Shown one piece after another: positions 1 to 8,229 of a stretch of 64,000 nt of DNA; within the stretch, counting starts at the first letter, position 1, and each line of letters opens with the position of its first letter. Position numbers and translations under genes: made by a program. Location of the stretch: the NCBI RefSeq assembly GCF_025567285.1, contig NZ_JAOQJT010000001.1:1-64000 (forward strand), read 5' to 3'. The DNA comes from Coprococcus aceti. Lineage in GTDB: Bacteria; Bacillota; Clostridia; Lachnospirales; Lachnospiraceae. The notes below the pieces were generated by a model. The model was not told the origin of the DNA. It ran no database searches and was given only the letters and a program-made list of their open reading frames with translations.

Positions 1-252
1 ACCTGTTCAAGCAGTACACCGGGATGAGTCCTGTGAAATACCTGCAGAATTTCCGCATAACAAAAGCCCAGCATATGCTTACCATATCTGAGCTTTCTAT
101 AGAAAGTATTGCATTTTCATGCGGCTACCAGTCCGCCGAGGCTTTCCACAAGATTTTCCGCAAGACCACCGGCATGTCGCCTAATGCCTACCGGCAGGAG
201 AAACGCCAGAGAACCATCTCCAGCCAGGAGACCATGAACAACAACCGGCCGG
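1..252 (+). repeat. Direct repeat, copy 1 (copy 2 at 1329-1580)
   Basis: About 250 bases are repeated at 1329-1580 with roughly seven substitutions, all visible ones at third codon positions (for example ATT/ATC, GGC/GGA, GAG/GAA). Roughly the first 150 bases are identical. The copies diverge just before the stop codons (tails TDDDF and TDDEL). The 1.05 kb between them holds a membrane protein and a truncated peptidase. It looks like a partial tandem duplication of an AraC gene; there are no insertion-sequence ends. Confidence 0.85.
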
Positions 253-281
253 ATTATATTGATACAGATGATGATTTTTAA
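1..281 (+). CDS. AraC-family regulator, C-terminal part (cut by window edge)
   Basis: The frame is open from position 3 and ends with TAA at 279-281. It encodes the second half of an AraC/XylS DNA-binding domain: FKQYTGMSPVKYL, then the second helix-turn-helix around SIESIAFSCGYQSAEAF, and the family signature FRKTTGMSPNAYR. The N-terminal sensor half and first helix-turn-helix would lie upstream of the window, so it is not known whether the gene is intact. A hydrophilic tail of about 25 residues follows the domain. The same stretch recurs almost identically at 1329-1580. Its target cannot be told from what is visible. Confidence 0.8.
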   Translation, partial: LFKQYTGMSPVKYLQNFRITKAQHMLTISELSIESIAFSCGYQSAEAFHKIFRKTTGMSPNAYRQEKRQRTISSQETMNNNRPDYIDTDDDF

Positions 282-466
282 AATTATCTCCAGTGGCAAA
301 GGCACCAGACATTATTACTGTATGCTAACCAAAAGTAAATCAATGCCATCAGCATATTCTTCTAAAAATCAGCAGGCGTCTGTGCGCAAAATTCTCCAAT
401 ATGGTGAGCCTGTGATCGTCATCTGTGATATTCCAGAATATAAGTGCTGACACATATTACAAATTC

Positions 467-718
467 CTACTTTCTTTTCCACCTAATTATCATCATAATA
501 ATAGATGCACATACGCACAATCCCCCTACAGCAAATGCCCCAACAGCTATTTCCTGCCACATTTGTGCATTATACAATTCTACCCCCGTAACTATTATGC
601 AAATACCTAATAATGCCATTGCCGTAATCACCAAAGGCATCTTTTTAGTCGCTATACCAACTATTGATACAAGGACTGCCACAACTCCGATGGCAGCCAC
701 AACAATTGCCATATTCAT
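467..718 (-). CDS. Small integral membrane protein, 83 aa
   Basis: The ATG at 718 is preceded by a good ribosome binding site (AGAGGAG). The protein is almost entirely hydrophobic, with about three membrane helices (residues 3-23, 28-48 and 57-77), and ends in a basic IRWKRK tail. It lies 13 bases downstream of the peptidase remnant on the same strand, so the two were probably one transcript. I do not recognise a family. A small immunity or accessory protein for a processed peptide would fit beside a C39-like peptidase, but that is speculation. Confidence 0.6.
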   Translation of the reverse strand: MNMAIVVAAIGVVAVLVSIVGIATKKMPLVITAMALLGICIIVTGVELYNAQMWQEIAVGAFAVGGLCVCASIIMMIIRWKRK

Positions 719-731
719 ATTTTCTTCTCCT

Positions 732-1130
732 CTACTTCTTTTTTGACGGAACCTTTATCGATGTTTGACACGCGACATAGCTCGCACCAGTATTTTTCAT
801 TGCTATGTATCTTGTTGTGGTACTCCAGCCATCGTGGACCACCAAAAACGTATACACCTTTCCCGTTCTCATATTCTTATATTCCTTATAACCTACCACT
901 GCAACAGTATGATTATAATAGTATCCATTTGCAATAGAAAACATACACGGATTTCCACTGTCAATTTGTTTCTTCAAAGTTGAATATGTCCACATATAGT
1001 TACTGTTTCCAGTGCCTGAAGAATAACCAAATCCCTTTTGCCACGTCCTTTTCACCAAGTTATTATTTTTATTAACTGGCAATCCCCTTTTCTTTGTATA
1101 GCCAACATTACCAGAATTAGTCTTATTTTT
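732..1130 (-). pseudogene. C39-like cysteine peptidase remnant, N-terminus lost
   Basis: The frame is open from about 1130 (after a TGA at 1131-1133) to 732. It encodes the second half of a papain/C39-like fold: the His strand NHTVAVVGYKEY, then a VVHDGWSTTTRYI stretch that supplies the Asp/Asn. No in-frame ATG with a ribosome binding site exists; the first usable codon is TTG at 1082, inside what would be conserved domain sequence. The segment carrying the catalytic Cys is missing, so the protein should be inactive as a peptidase. It is probably the 3' end of a larger secreted Peptidase_C39_2-type protein lost when the flanking AraC sequence was duplicated. Confidence 0.6.
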
Positions 1131-1265
1131 TCATTGTGTTTTATCCCCCTCTTTAATTATATATAAGTTCAGATCAACCTAGTTTGTAATTCAATAATGT
1201 AGTATATCTATATTGATGTCAACAAATTATTTTGCTAATATGTTCAGTTACAACGACATCTCTAT

Positions 1266-1607
1266 ATGCCAATGAAGGTGGAGGAGCTGTCTGACTACGT
1301 TGGAATCAACAGAAGCTATTTCTCCGACCTGTTCAAGCAGTACACCGGGATGAGTCCTGTGAAATACCTGCAGAATTTCCGCATAACAAAAGCCCAGCAT
1401 ATGCTTACCATATCTGAGCTTTCTATAGAAAGTATTGCATTTTCATGCGGCTACCAGTCCGCCGAGGCTTTCCACAAGATCTTCCGCAAGACCACCGGAA
1501 TGTCGCCTAATGCCTACCGGCAGGAAAAGCGCCAGAGAACCATCTCCAGCCAGGAAACCATGAACAATAACCGGCCGGATTATATCGAGACGGACGACGA
1601 GCTGTGA
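1266..1607 (+). pseudogene. Truncated AraC duplicate (DNA-binding domain only)
   Basis: This 113-residue frame begins within the first helix-turn-helix (VEELSDYVGINRSYFSDLFK) and continues through a complete second half, ending in DYIETDDEL. The frame is open only back to about 1239, after a stop, so the roughly 150-200 residue sensor domain of a full AraC protein is absent. There is no convincing ribosome binding site before 1266. It is a 5'-truncated copy of the gene at the left edge. The synonymous-only differences from that copy suggest both were under coding constraint until recently. Expression as a stand-alone DNA-binding domain cannot be excluded. Confidence 0.6.
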
Positions 1608-1628
1608 TCTTTACAAGGCCACAGCTCG
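1598..1628 (+). terminator. Hairpin at the end of the AraC duplicate
   Basis: CGAGCTGTG (1598-1606) pairs with CACAGCTCG (1620-1628), a 9-bp stem with a 13-base loop that overlaps the stop codon. No U-run follows immediately, so termination is uncertain. Confidence 0.35.
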
Positions 1629-1928
1629 CTTATCATTTTGACATATTCTATTTATCATAAGCACAATATAAACGCAATTACATGAATCACCAGATCATTG
1701 TCGGATGCCACATTATCAGCAATAACAAACACAAACCAAATCTCCTTTGAATCAAACGCATTTATATTTTAAAAAGTGTTAGCAGTAGAATACTTACCAT
1801 TTCCATACCTTGACTATAGTTCAAGAGATTACATATGTAATCTCTCTTTCTACCATTAACACTATGTTCTGATTTAGGTTAAACTCAATCTTTGTCATTT
1901 GCTTCACGATATTATAATCTTTACTAAT
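1608..1928. other. Intergenic stretch with a 22-bp perfect palindrome
   Basis: No coding frame is convincing here. The notable feature is an uninterrupted palindrome at 1824-1845 (half-site AGAGATTACAT). It lacks a loop and a U-run, so it reads better as a dimeric protein binding site than as a terminator. It lies about 85 bases beyond the 3' end of the flavodoxin-like gene. Confidence 0.5.
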
Positions 1929-2549
1929 TTATCTTATAAAGTTCGTCTGGTTGCCTCTCTCCGTGTCAGGGAGTGCAACACCTGCTGCCTTGCCGGCTTC
2001 AAAGCATTTGAGCATCCATGCAAGGTTCTTAGCAAGATTCCTCATGGTCTGCATACCCTCCGCATCCAGCTCAGCCTCTCCAGGCACGCGTCCGTGTACA
2101 AGATTCCAGTATGTAGAGCCAGCCACCGGCATCTGTGATATTCCAAAGTATTTATTCATCACATCGAATGATGCTGATGTTCCGCCACGTCTTGCAACTG
2201 CCACAGATGCACCCGGCTTGAATGCAAATGCACGGCCGCTGCTGTAGAATACTCTGTCAAGGAATGACTGCACACGTCCGCTTGGATGAGCATAGTATAC
2301 AGGTGTTCCAAATACCAGTCCGTCTGCTTCCTTTGCCTTGGCAACGAACTCATTTACCTTATCGTCATCAAACACACAGCCTTTTTCCGTACACTGTCCA
2401 CAGCCTATGCAGTCTCTCAGTGGAGCTGCTCCGATCTGGAATATCTCATAGTCTATTCCCTCTTTCTTGAGCTGCTCGCCTACCTCGTAAAGTGCACGGT
2501 ATGTATTGCCCTGCGGCTTCGCGCTTCCATTCAACATTAAAACCTTCAT
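1929..2549 (-). CDS. NADPH-dependent FMN reductase / iron-sulfur flavoprotein-like
   Basis: A 206-residue flavodoxin-fold oxidoreductase. The N-terminal MKVLMLNGSAKPQGNT is the FMN phosphate-binding loop, and DCIGCGQCTEKGCVF is the compact cysteine motif typical of iron-sulfur flavoproteins in anaerobes. VFGTPVYYAHPSGRVQSF contributes to the flavin site. Start: the ATG at 2549 is chosen because TTGGAGGAA directly upstream is its ribosome binding site; an upstream TTG would read through it. It probably moves electrons to small substrates in the cytoplasm; the substrate is unknown. It appears to be monocistronic. Confidence 0.8.
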   Translation of the reverse strand: MKVLMLNGSAKPQGNTYRALYEVGEQLKKEGIDYEIFQIGAAPLRDCIGCGQCTEKGCVFDDDKVNEFVAKAKEADGLVFGTPVYYAHPSGRVQSFLDRVFYSSGRAFAFKPGASVAVARRGGTSASFDVMNKYFGISQMPVAGSTYWNLVHGRVPGEAELDAEGMQTMRNLAKNLAWMLKCFEAGKAAGVALPDTERGNQTNFIR

Positions 2550-2597
2550 ATTCAGTTCCTCCAATCATTTACACCACTATTTATATGTAACTGTCGA

Positions 2598-2783
2598 TTA
2601 CTTATCAGCAGTTCTCTTTTCTTTTATATATTTGACTAAAAATATTATCGCCAGTACAAGCAAAACGCTGACACAGAATACCATCATGCCCAGGGAATAC
2701 ACTGACTTTTTTATCAGCTTAGCCACCACAAATACTATAGCCAAAATTACAAATAATATTGATTTGTATAAATTGCTGCTCAC
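2598..2783 (-). CDS. Small two-helix membrane protein, 61 aa
   Basis: Begins with GTG at 2783 after a weak AGGG site. It has two hydrophobic segments (about residues 7-23 and 31-50) separated by KLIKKS, and a basic KYIKEKRTADK tail. No family is recognised and the start is uncertain. It lies between the flavodoxin-like gene and the AraC regulator on the same strand. Confidence 0.45.
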   Translation of the reverse strand: MSSNLYKSILFVILAIVFVVAKLIKKSVYSLGMMVFCVSVLLVLAIIFLVKYIKEKRTADK

Positions 2784-2880
2784 GTTTTATCCCTACATGT
2801 TAATTTCCACCGCCACACACACATGGCAGTTTCTTCTATATTATATATACACTTATTGATAAATTTTTTCCAGTTATTTG

Positions 2881-3735
2881 TCAATGTCTGAGCGACTTCC
2901 TGTACTCCATAGGAGACATTCCTTTTTCTTTTTTAAACACCCGGCTAAAGTAAAGCGGATTATCGTATCCAACTATCTTTGCTATCTCTGTCATGTTGTA
3001 GTCCGAGCTCTCGAGAAGCATCTGGGCGTTAGCTATACGCTTTGACATGATGTACTGTGTGGGCGTGGTTCCGATGCGCTGTCTAAAGTTCCGTATGAAC
3101 CAGCTCACGCTCATGTTGTGCATGCTTGCATAGTCCTCCACAAGTATTCCCTCGTTATAATGCTCACTAAAATATGCCGCCGCACGGTCCATCTCCTCTG
3201 CCATGGCCGACACAGTTTTGGAATCATCCTGCCCCTGCTGCCTGTGAGCTAAGATAAGCATCTGTCTGAATATGTATTCCAACATCTCCTCATAGTCATC
3301 CCGGCAGAGCTGTAGCTCCTGTATCATTTGCCTGAACAAAATTCTGTACTCAGCATGGTCTCCACCATAGAACATATTCACATCGTCATTTATTCCGTAT
3401 CGCCTGAGTGTCTGCTTCACCTCTCCCCCGGTGAAATGCACCCAGAACACCTCCGTGTGTTCGTCTCCGTAATACACATACCGTTGCATCTGTCTCGGCC
3501 TGTATATCACCATGCTTCCGGGACAGGCGATCACATCCTGCCCATCTATCTCAAAATGTGCCTTTCCCGCCGCCACATATATGAGCTGATAATCCTTACG
3601 CCCCTTAGGTCTGTAGGTTGTAAACTCTTTCTGTGTATACAGCTTGTACGTTCCGCAGCTTGTGACTATGAGCGGTCTGCTCTTGTCCACAATGTCGAGC
3701 AGTGAGTTGTGAAGATATGCTGAGTTTGTATACAT
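2881..3735 (-). CDS. AraC-family regulator, probably of the adjacent beta-galactosidase
   Basis: A 284-residue protein with an N-terminal cupin sensor domain (about 20-150; YQLIYVAAGKAHFEIDGQ and GSMVIYRPRQMQRYVYYG) and a C-terminal pair of helix-turn-helix motifs (about 185-284) ending in the signature YFSRVFKKEKGMSPMEYR. The ATG at 3735 is preceded by AAAGGAG; the longer upstream frame reads through that site. It is divergent from the GH2 beta-galactosidase at 4028, a usual arrangement for a local sugar-responsive activator. The inducer is unknown, with galactosides a reasonable inference. Confidence 0.85.
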   Translation of the reverse strand: MYTNSAYLHNSLLDIVDKSRPLIVTSCGTYKLYTQKEFTTYRPKGRKDYQLIYVAAGKAHFEIDGQDVIACPGSMVIYRPRQMQRYVYYGDEHTEVFWVHFTGGEVKQTLRRYGINDDVNMFYGGDHAEYRILFRQMIQELQLCRDDYEEMLEYIFRQMLILAHRQQGQDDSKTVSAMAEEMDRAAAYFSEHYNEGILVEDYASMHNMSVSWFIRNFRQRIGTTPTQYIMSKRIANAQMLLESSDYNMTEIAKIVGYDNPLYFSRVFKKEKGMSPMEYRKSLRH

Positions 3736-4027
3736 GTGTGGCTCCTTTCTATATGGCAAATTACACTATTATCTCACTATTTTTACACTATTTTGAAGCG
3801 TGTGCAGGCACATCCTGTATGCTTTATACTTTTCTTTTGTCTGTTCAGAGACTTCACCCTGCAAGCGGACTTGCAGGGTGCGGCGTATCCGCCTTATAAA
3901 ACTAGAATGTGCATATTTTGTCTCATTATATGTATGGACTTTTCATGTGACATTATCTTATAATATATCTAACAAACTACGAATATACAACGTTTTATAT
4001 ATTAAATTAACCACAGGAGGTATTGTT
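3736..4027. promoter_or_regulatory. Divergent control region of araC-type gene and lacZ
   Basis: A TATAAT at 3959-3964 is a good -10 for the beta-galactosidase, but the hexamer 17 bases upstream (3936-3941) is poor, which suits activator-dependent transcription. At 3856-3879 there is a hairpin with a 10-bp perfect stem (ACCCTGCAAG/CTTGCAGGGT) around a CGGA loop, followed by a smaller GGCG/CGCC hairpin at 3882-3893. Neither has a U-run in the forward direction. They may be operators or a leftover repeat. The lacZ ribosome binding site is AGGAGG at 4015-4020. Confidence 0.5.
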
Positions 4028-7000
4028 ATGATCATTCCGCGTCACTACGAAAATCTGCATATTCTGCATGAGAACACCATGCCGAATAGGAATTACTATA
4101 TTCCTGCTGGGAAGGCATACAGCACATCCCTTGATGCAAGGGATCTCTCGGACAGAGTACAGTTTCTGAATGGAACCTGGAAGTTCCGCTACTACGACAG
4201 CATTTACAAGCTTCAAGACGAATTCTACAGTGAGGGATATGATATATCCGGTTTCGATGATATTCCGGTTCCATCAGTATGGCAGATGCACGGATACGAC
4301 TATCATCAGTATACCAATGTCAGGTATCCATTTGCATTTGACCCACCTTATGTTCCAAAGGACAACCCATGCGGAGCATATGTGACCGACTTCGACTACG
4401 ATCAGAACAAGGACGCGCCACTCGCGCACTTGAACTTTGAGGGTGTAGATTCCTGTTTCTATGTATGGCTCAACGGCAGGTATGTTGGCTACAGCCAGGT
4501 ATCCCATTCGACCAGTGAATTTGACATAACCGAATTCATAAGAAACGGCTCCAACAGGCTCTGCGTGCTGATCCTCAAATGGTGCGACGGAAGCTATCTT
4601 GAGGATCAGGATAAGTTCCGCATGAGCGGTATTTTCAGGGATGTATATATCCTGAAACGCTCTGAGGGTGCTGTATACGACTATTTCATAAAGACCAGCT
4701 GTGACGATATAACGGAGCCAACTAAGGCAGATGTAACCATAGACTTCACAGCATTTACAAAATATTCCTGCGTTGAAGACCGTTTTTCATCAAAATCGGA
4801 AACAGTGGTTGATAAAGGCGCTGATTCAAATGTTGATATTGAAGTTACTATTCTGGACGCCGATGGCAGCATATGTTCATCAGGCTGTGTAAAATGTGAA
4901 ATTTCCGCTCAGAGCGATGCCAATACCAATGCAGACGAAAGCAAAACCGCAGCCAGCTCCAGCAGCATTACTTTGTCGATCGACTCCCCTGTGCTGTGGA
5001 ATGCAGAAAGACCATTCCTCTACACTGTCATCATCAGATGTGCCGGAGAGGTCATCACTGACAGGATAGGAATCAGGGAGATAACCATAGAGAACAAGGT
5101 CGTATACATCAACGGCATGCCGATCAAGTTCCACGGAGTGAACAGACATGATTCCGACCCTGTAACCGGATTTACCATCAGCAGAGAACAGATCATCAAG
5201 GATATGTCGCTGATGAAGCAGCACAACGTCAACGCCATAAGGACAAGCCACTATCCAAATGCTCCTTATTTCTATGAACTCTGTGACGAATATGGATTCT
5301 ATGTGATAGATGAGGCTGATATTGAAGCCCACGGGCCAAGCGAGCTTTACTATGCAGATAACAGCTGGGACAACAAGGCAGCAAGGTGGAATGAGCCGAT
5401 CGCCAACAATCCTGAGTTCTGCGAATCCATTCTTGACCGCATCAAACGCTGCGTCATCAGGGACAAGAACCGTGCCAGCGTAGTCATCTGGTCCATGGGA
5501 AATGAGAGTGCGTACGGAGTGACATTCGAGGAAGCTCTGGCATGGGTCAAGTCCTATGACAGCTCCCGTCTCACCCACTACGAGAGTGCACAGTATACAG
5601 ACGGCAAGCGCAAATACGACTACAGCAATCTGGATCTCTACAGCCGCATGTACCCATCCATATCTGAAATGGCTGATTATATAGAAAACGGCGGTGACAA
5701 GCCATACATTCTCTGCGAATATTGTCATGCCATGGGCAACGGCCCTGGAGATCTGGAGGACTACTTCCAGTTCTTCGACAGCCACGAGACCACCTGTGGC
5801 GGTTTTGTATGGGAGTGGTGCGACCACGCCATATACAGGGGCAAGGCGGCAAACGGCAAGGATATATACGCCTACGGTGGAGACAGCGGTGAGACTATCC
5901 ACGACGGCAACTTCTGTATGGATGGTCTGGTGTATCCGGACCGCAGACCACACACAGGACTTCCTGAATTCAAGAACATCAACCGCCCGGTAAGGATCAC
6001 TGGATATGATGAGACAAATGGAGTTTTGACTCTGCACAACTACATGGATTTCACTGACATCAGGGACAACCTCACAATGAGCTACGAGGTTATGCGAGAT
6101 GGTCAGGTTGCCGCATCCGGGGATATCGACACGCCTTCCATAGCTCCTCACAGTGTCGGAACTATCAGCCTGAGCCCTGTTACAAATATACAGAAGTCAT
6201 CGTCAGACTTATATGCATCAAGTCATTCTGACATTTCTGACAGCTCGGATATTACCGATTGTTCAAGTGTTGTTGAATGTTCAGATGTCGCCGATTGCAC
6301 AAAAGATATTATTACACACAGCTTGTTTCTCCGTGTGATATATAAGGCAGCTTGTGACAGTGCATTTGTCAAGGAAGGTGATGTGTTGGGATTTGACGAG
6401 ATAGAACTTGCCACACAAAAACAGAACGCAGACAAGGTCCTGGATAAAGCATCGTCTTTGGACAAGGCGCAGAATTTGGCGGAACAATATCTGACTACTC
6501 AGGATACAGCTTCTGCCCATCTTCATGTATCGGAAAGCGACACAGAATTTGTTGTCAGCGGAAGTAATTTTGAATATATATTTGACAGAAATACAGGAAA
6601 CTTTACGGACATTGTGGTTGATGGTCAGGAACTTCTATCTGCACCGTGCGACAAGACTATCTGGCGCGCACCTACGGACAATGACAGAAATATAAAGAAC
6701 GAGTGGTTAAGAGCCCACTATGACATGATATCCGAAAGGACATATGAGACTGGCTGCATTATAAAAGATGGATGTGCCGTGATATCGTGCACGTCAAGCC
6801 TCTCAGCACCAACGGTACAGCCTGTTCTGAGGATAAACGCTGAATGGATAATAACACCTGAAGGAACTATAAAATCAAAAATGCATGTAAAGAAAAATGC
6901 TGAATTCCCTATGCTCCCAAGATTTGGCGTGAGGATGATTTTGAGAGAAGATATGCGAAATGTAAATTATATCGGTATGGGTCCATATGAAAGCTACGCA

Positions 7001-7396
7001 GACAAGCACCATGCAAGCTGGCATGGCTCATTTTCTGCATCCATTGACGAGATGCACGAGGACTATATCATGCCACAGGAAAATGGAAGCCACTTTGACT
7101 GTAGCTATGTCCAGATCGGCAGTCTGATGGAAAACGACATCAAAACAGATATGTCCGCCCACAGCATAACCGTGACATCCGCTGTGCCATTTTCAATGAA
7201 CGCCTCGCCTTACACCGCAGAGGAACTCACAGTGGCAACCCACAACTACGAGCTGCCAGAGAGTGACAAGTCCGTCCTGTGCATAGACTATCGCCAGAAC
7301 GGAATCGGCTCCAACAGCTGCGGCCCCGAGCTTGATGAGAAATACAGATTTGACGAGGATGAGTGGGAATTTGGATTTACCATGCATGTGAAATAG
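4028..7396 (+). CDS. lacZ: GH2 beta-galactosidase
   Basis: A 1122-residue cytoplasmic enzyme hydrolysing terminal beta-galactosides; no signal peptide. It has an N-terminal jelly roll (RVQFLNGTWKFRYYDS), immunoglobulin-like domains, the GH2 barrel with acid/base in VIWSMGNESAYG and nucleophile in PYILCEYCHAMGN, and a C-terminal domain with IWRAPTDNDRN and the MGPYESYADK segment. Start: ATG 4028 after AGGAGG; the frame continues upstream without a better start. It is about 100 residues longer than the usual LacZ because of Ser/Asp-rich insertions near residues 240-310 and 715-830. It is divergent from an AraC regulator and may work with the galactan locus at 57-64 kb. Confidence 0.93.
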   Translation: MIIPRHYENLHILHENTMPNRNYYIPAGKAYSTSLDARDLSDRVQFLNGTWKFRYYDSIYKLQDEFYSEGYDISGFDDIPVPSVWQMHGYDYHQYTNVRYPFAFDPPYVPKDNPCGAYVTDFDYDQNKDAPLAHLNFEGVDSCFYVWLNGRYVGYSQVSHSTSEFDITEFIRNGSNRLCVLILKWCDGSYLEDQDKFRMSGIFRDVYILKRSEGAVYDYFIKTSCDDITEPTKADVTIDFTAFTKYSCVEDRFSSKSETVVDKGADSNVDIEVTILDADGSICSSGCVKCEISAQSDANTNADESKTAASSSSITLSIDSPVLWNAERPFLYTVIIRCAGEVITDRIGIREITIENKVVYINGMPIKFHGVNRHDSDPVTGFTISREQIIKDMSLMKQHNVNAIRTSHYPNAPYFYELCDEYGFYVIDEADIEAHGPSELYYADNSWDNKAARWNEPIANNPEFCESILDRIKRCVIRDKNRASVVIWSMGNESAYGVTFEEALAWVKSYDSSRLTHYESAQYTDGKRKYDYSNLDLYSRMYPSISEMADYIENGGDKPYILCEYCHAMGNGPGDLEDYFQFFDSHETTCGGFVWEWCDHAIYRGKAANGKDIYAYGGDSGETIHDGNFCMDGLVYPDRRPHTGLPEFKNINRPVRITGYDETNGVLTLHNYMDFTDIRDNLTMSYEVMRDGQVAASGDIDTPSIAPHSVGTISLSPVTNIQKSSSDLYASSHSDISDSSDITDCSSVVECSDVADCTKDIITHSLFLRVIYKAACDSAFVKEGDVLGFDEIELATQKQNADKVLDKASSLDKAQNLAEQYLTTQDTASAHLHVSESDTEFVVSGSNFEYIFDRNTGNFTDIVVDGQELLSAPCDKTIWRAPTDNDRNIKNEWLRAHYDMISERTYETGCIIKDGCAVISCTSSLSAPTVQPVLRINAEWIITPEGTIKSKMHVKKNAEFPMLPRFGVRMILREDMRNVNYIGMGPYESYADKHHASWHGSFSASIDEMHEDYIMPQENGSHFDCSYVQIGSLMENDIKTDMSAHSITVTSAVPFSMNASPYTAEELTVATHNYELPESDKSVLCIDYRQNGIGSNSCGPELDEKYRFDEDEWEFGFTMHVK

Positions 7397-7431
7397 ATAC
7401 AAAATTATCGCTAAATTAAGTTTATCTCATG

Positions 7432-7467
7432 AAAAAGGACAAAGCCTCCAAACTTTGTCCTTTTTTC
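7432..7467 (+). terminator. Rho-independent terminator of lacZ
   Basis: AAAAAGGACAAAG and CTTTGTCCTTTTTT form a 13-bp stem with an 8-base loop and a run of T, 36 bases after the lacZ stop. The A-run on the other side may make it work for trpF too. Confidence 0.85.
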
Positions 7468-7533
7468 CGCTTATATGAGTATTTAGATACAATTTTGTAT
7501 CTTTTTCACCATTTTGACTGTGATTAGCGAGAA

Positions 7534-8178
7534 TCAATTATCAGATTTACCCGAAATCTGCCAAGCAGCGGTATTCCTCTTCATCCGGCGCATCTTCTCC
7601 GGATCCTTGCCCGATTTTTGGACGCCACCTACCACATCGTACTCTATGCCAGATGACACATCGACTACGTCAGGATGCACCTGCTCTATCGCCCGCCGCA
7701 CATTGTCCGGCGTGAGACCTCCGGCAAGCACAAACAGCCTTCCATCTCTGTCGATATCCGTCAAACTGTTCCAGTCAAATGTCTTGCCACTTCCAGGTTC
7801 ACCGGCATCGAACACATAACCTGCAACATTCGAAAGGCTTTGATAATGTGGGTACATATCCATATCCTTCACATTGAACGCCTTCCACACAGGCAAATGC
7901 GCACTCTCTATAAGCTCATCGCTGGTCTGTCCATGAATCTGTATCACATCAAATCCCAGCTCACCTATCTCCGCTATCTGCTCCGCATCCGGGGATACCA
8001 CCACTGCAACCTTCTTCACATCTTTCCTCAGTTCTTCAAGCAACCTGCGCGCAGTCTCCACGCTGACATTTCTCTTTGACTTTGGGAAATACATCACCAT
8101 TCCTATATAATCAGGTCTCACCTCATTCACCGCGGCCACATCGGCCGGGGTCGTGATTCCGCACATCTTTATCTTCAT
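7534..8178 (-). CDS. trpF: Phosphoribosylanthranilate isomerase
   Basis: A 214-residue TIM barrel converting N-(5'-phosphoribosyl)anthranilate to CdRP in tryptophan synthesis. Family motifs are MKIKMCGITTPADV (catalytic Cys), the mid-barrel IQIHGQTSDE, and VLAGGLTPDNV with VDVSSGIE (phosphate binding and catalytic Asp). ATG 8178 is chosen because TAGGAGAGACAGC precedes it. No other trp gene lies in the window, so this copy is outside a trp operon. It ends close to the lacZ terminator, convergent with lacZ. Confidence 0.93.
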   Translation of the reverse strand: MKIKMCGITTPADVAAVNEVRPDYIGMVMYFPKSKRNVSVETARRLLEELRKDVKKVAVVVSPDAEQIAEIGELGFDVIQIHGQTSDELIESAHLPVWKAFNVKDMDMYPHYQSLSNVAGYVFDAGEPGSGKTFDWNSLTDIDRDGRLFVLAGGLTPDNVRRAIEQVHPDVVDVSSGIEYDVVGGVQKSGKDPEKMRRMKRNTAAWQISGKSDN

Positions 8179-8229
8179 GCTGTCTCTCCTATTTTTTAAC
8201 ATCGGCTCGTCAACAGGCGAAAACTGATG

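Noticed and set aside
259..450. 63-residue frame after the first AraC copy
   Set aside because: No ribosome binding site, overlaps the AraC stop, no recognisable motif.
4880..6151. 423-residue open frame opposite lacZ
   Set aside because: Antisense shadow of a clear GH2 coding sequence; no ribosome binding site and no protein-like motif.
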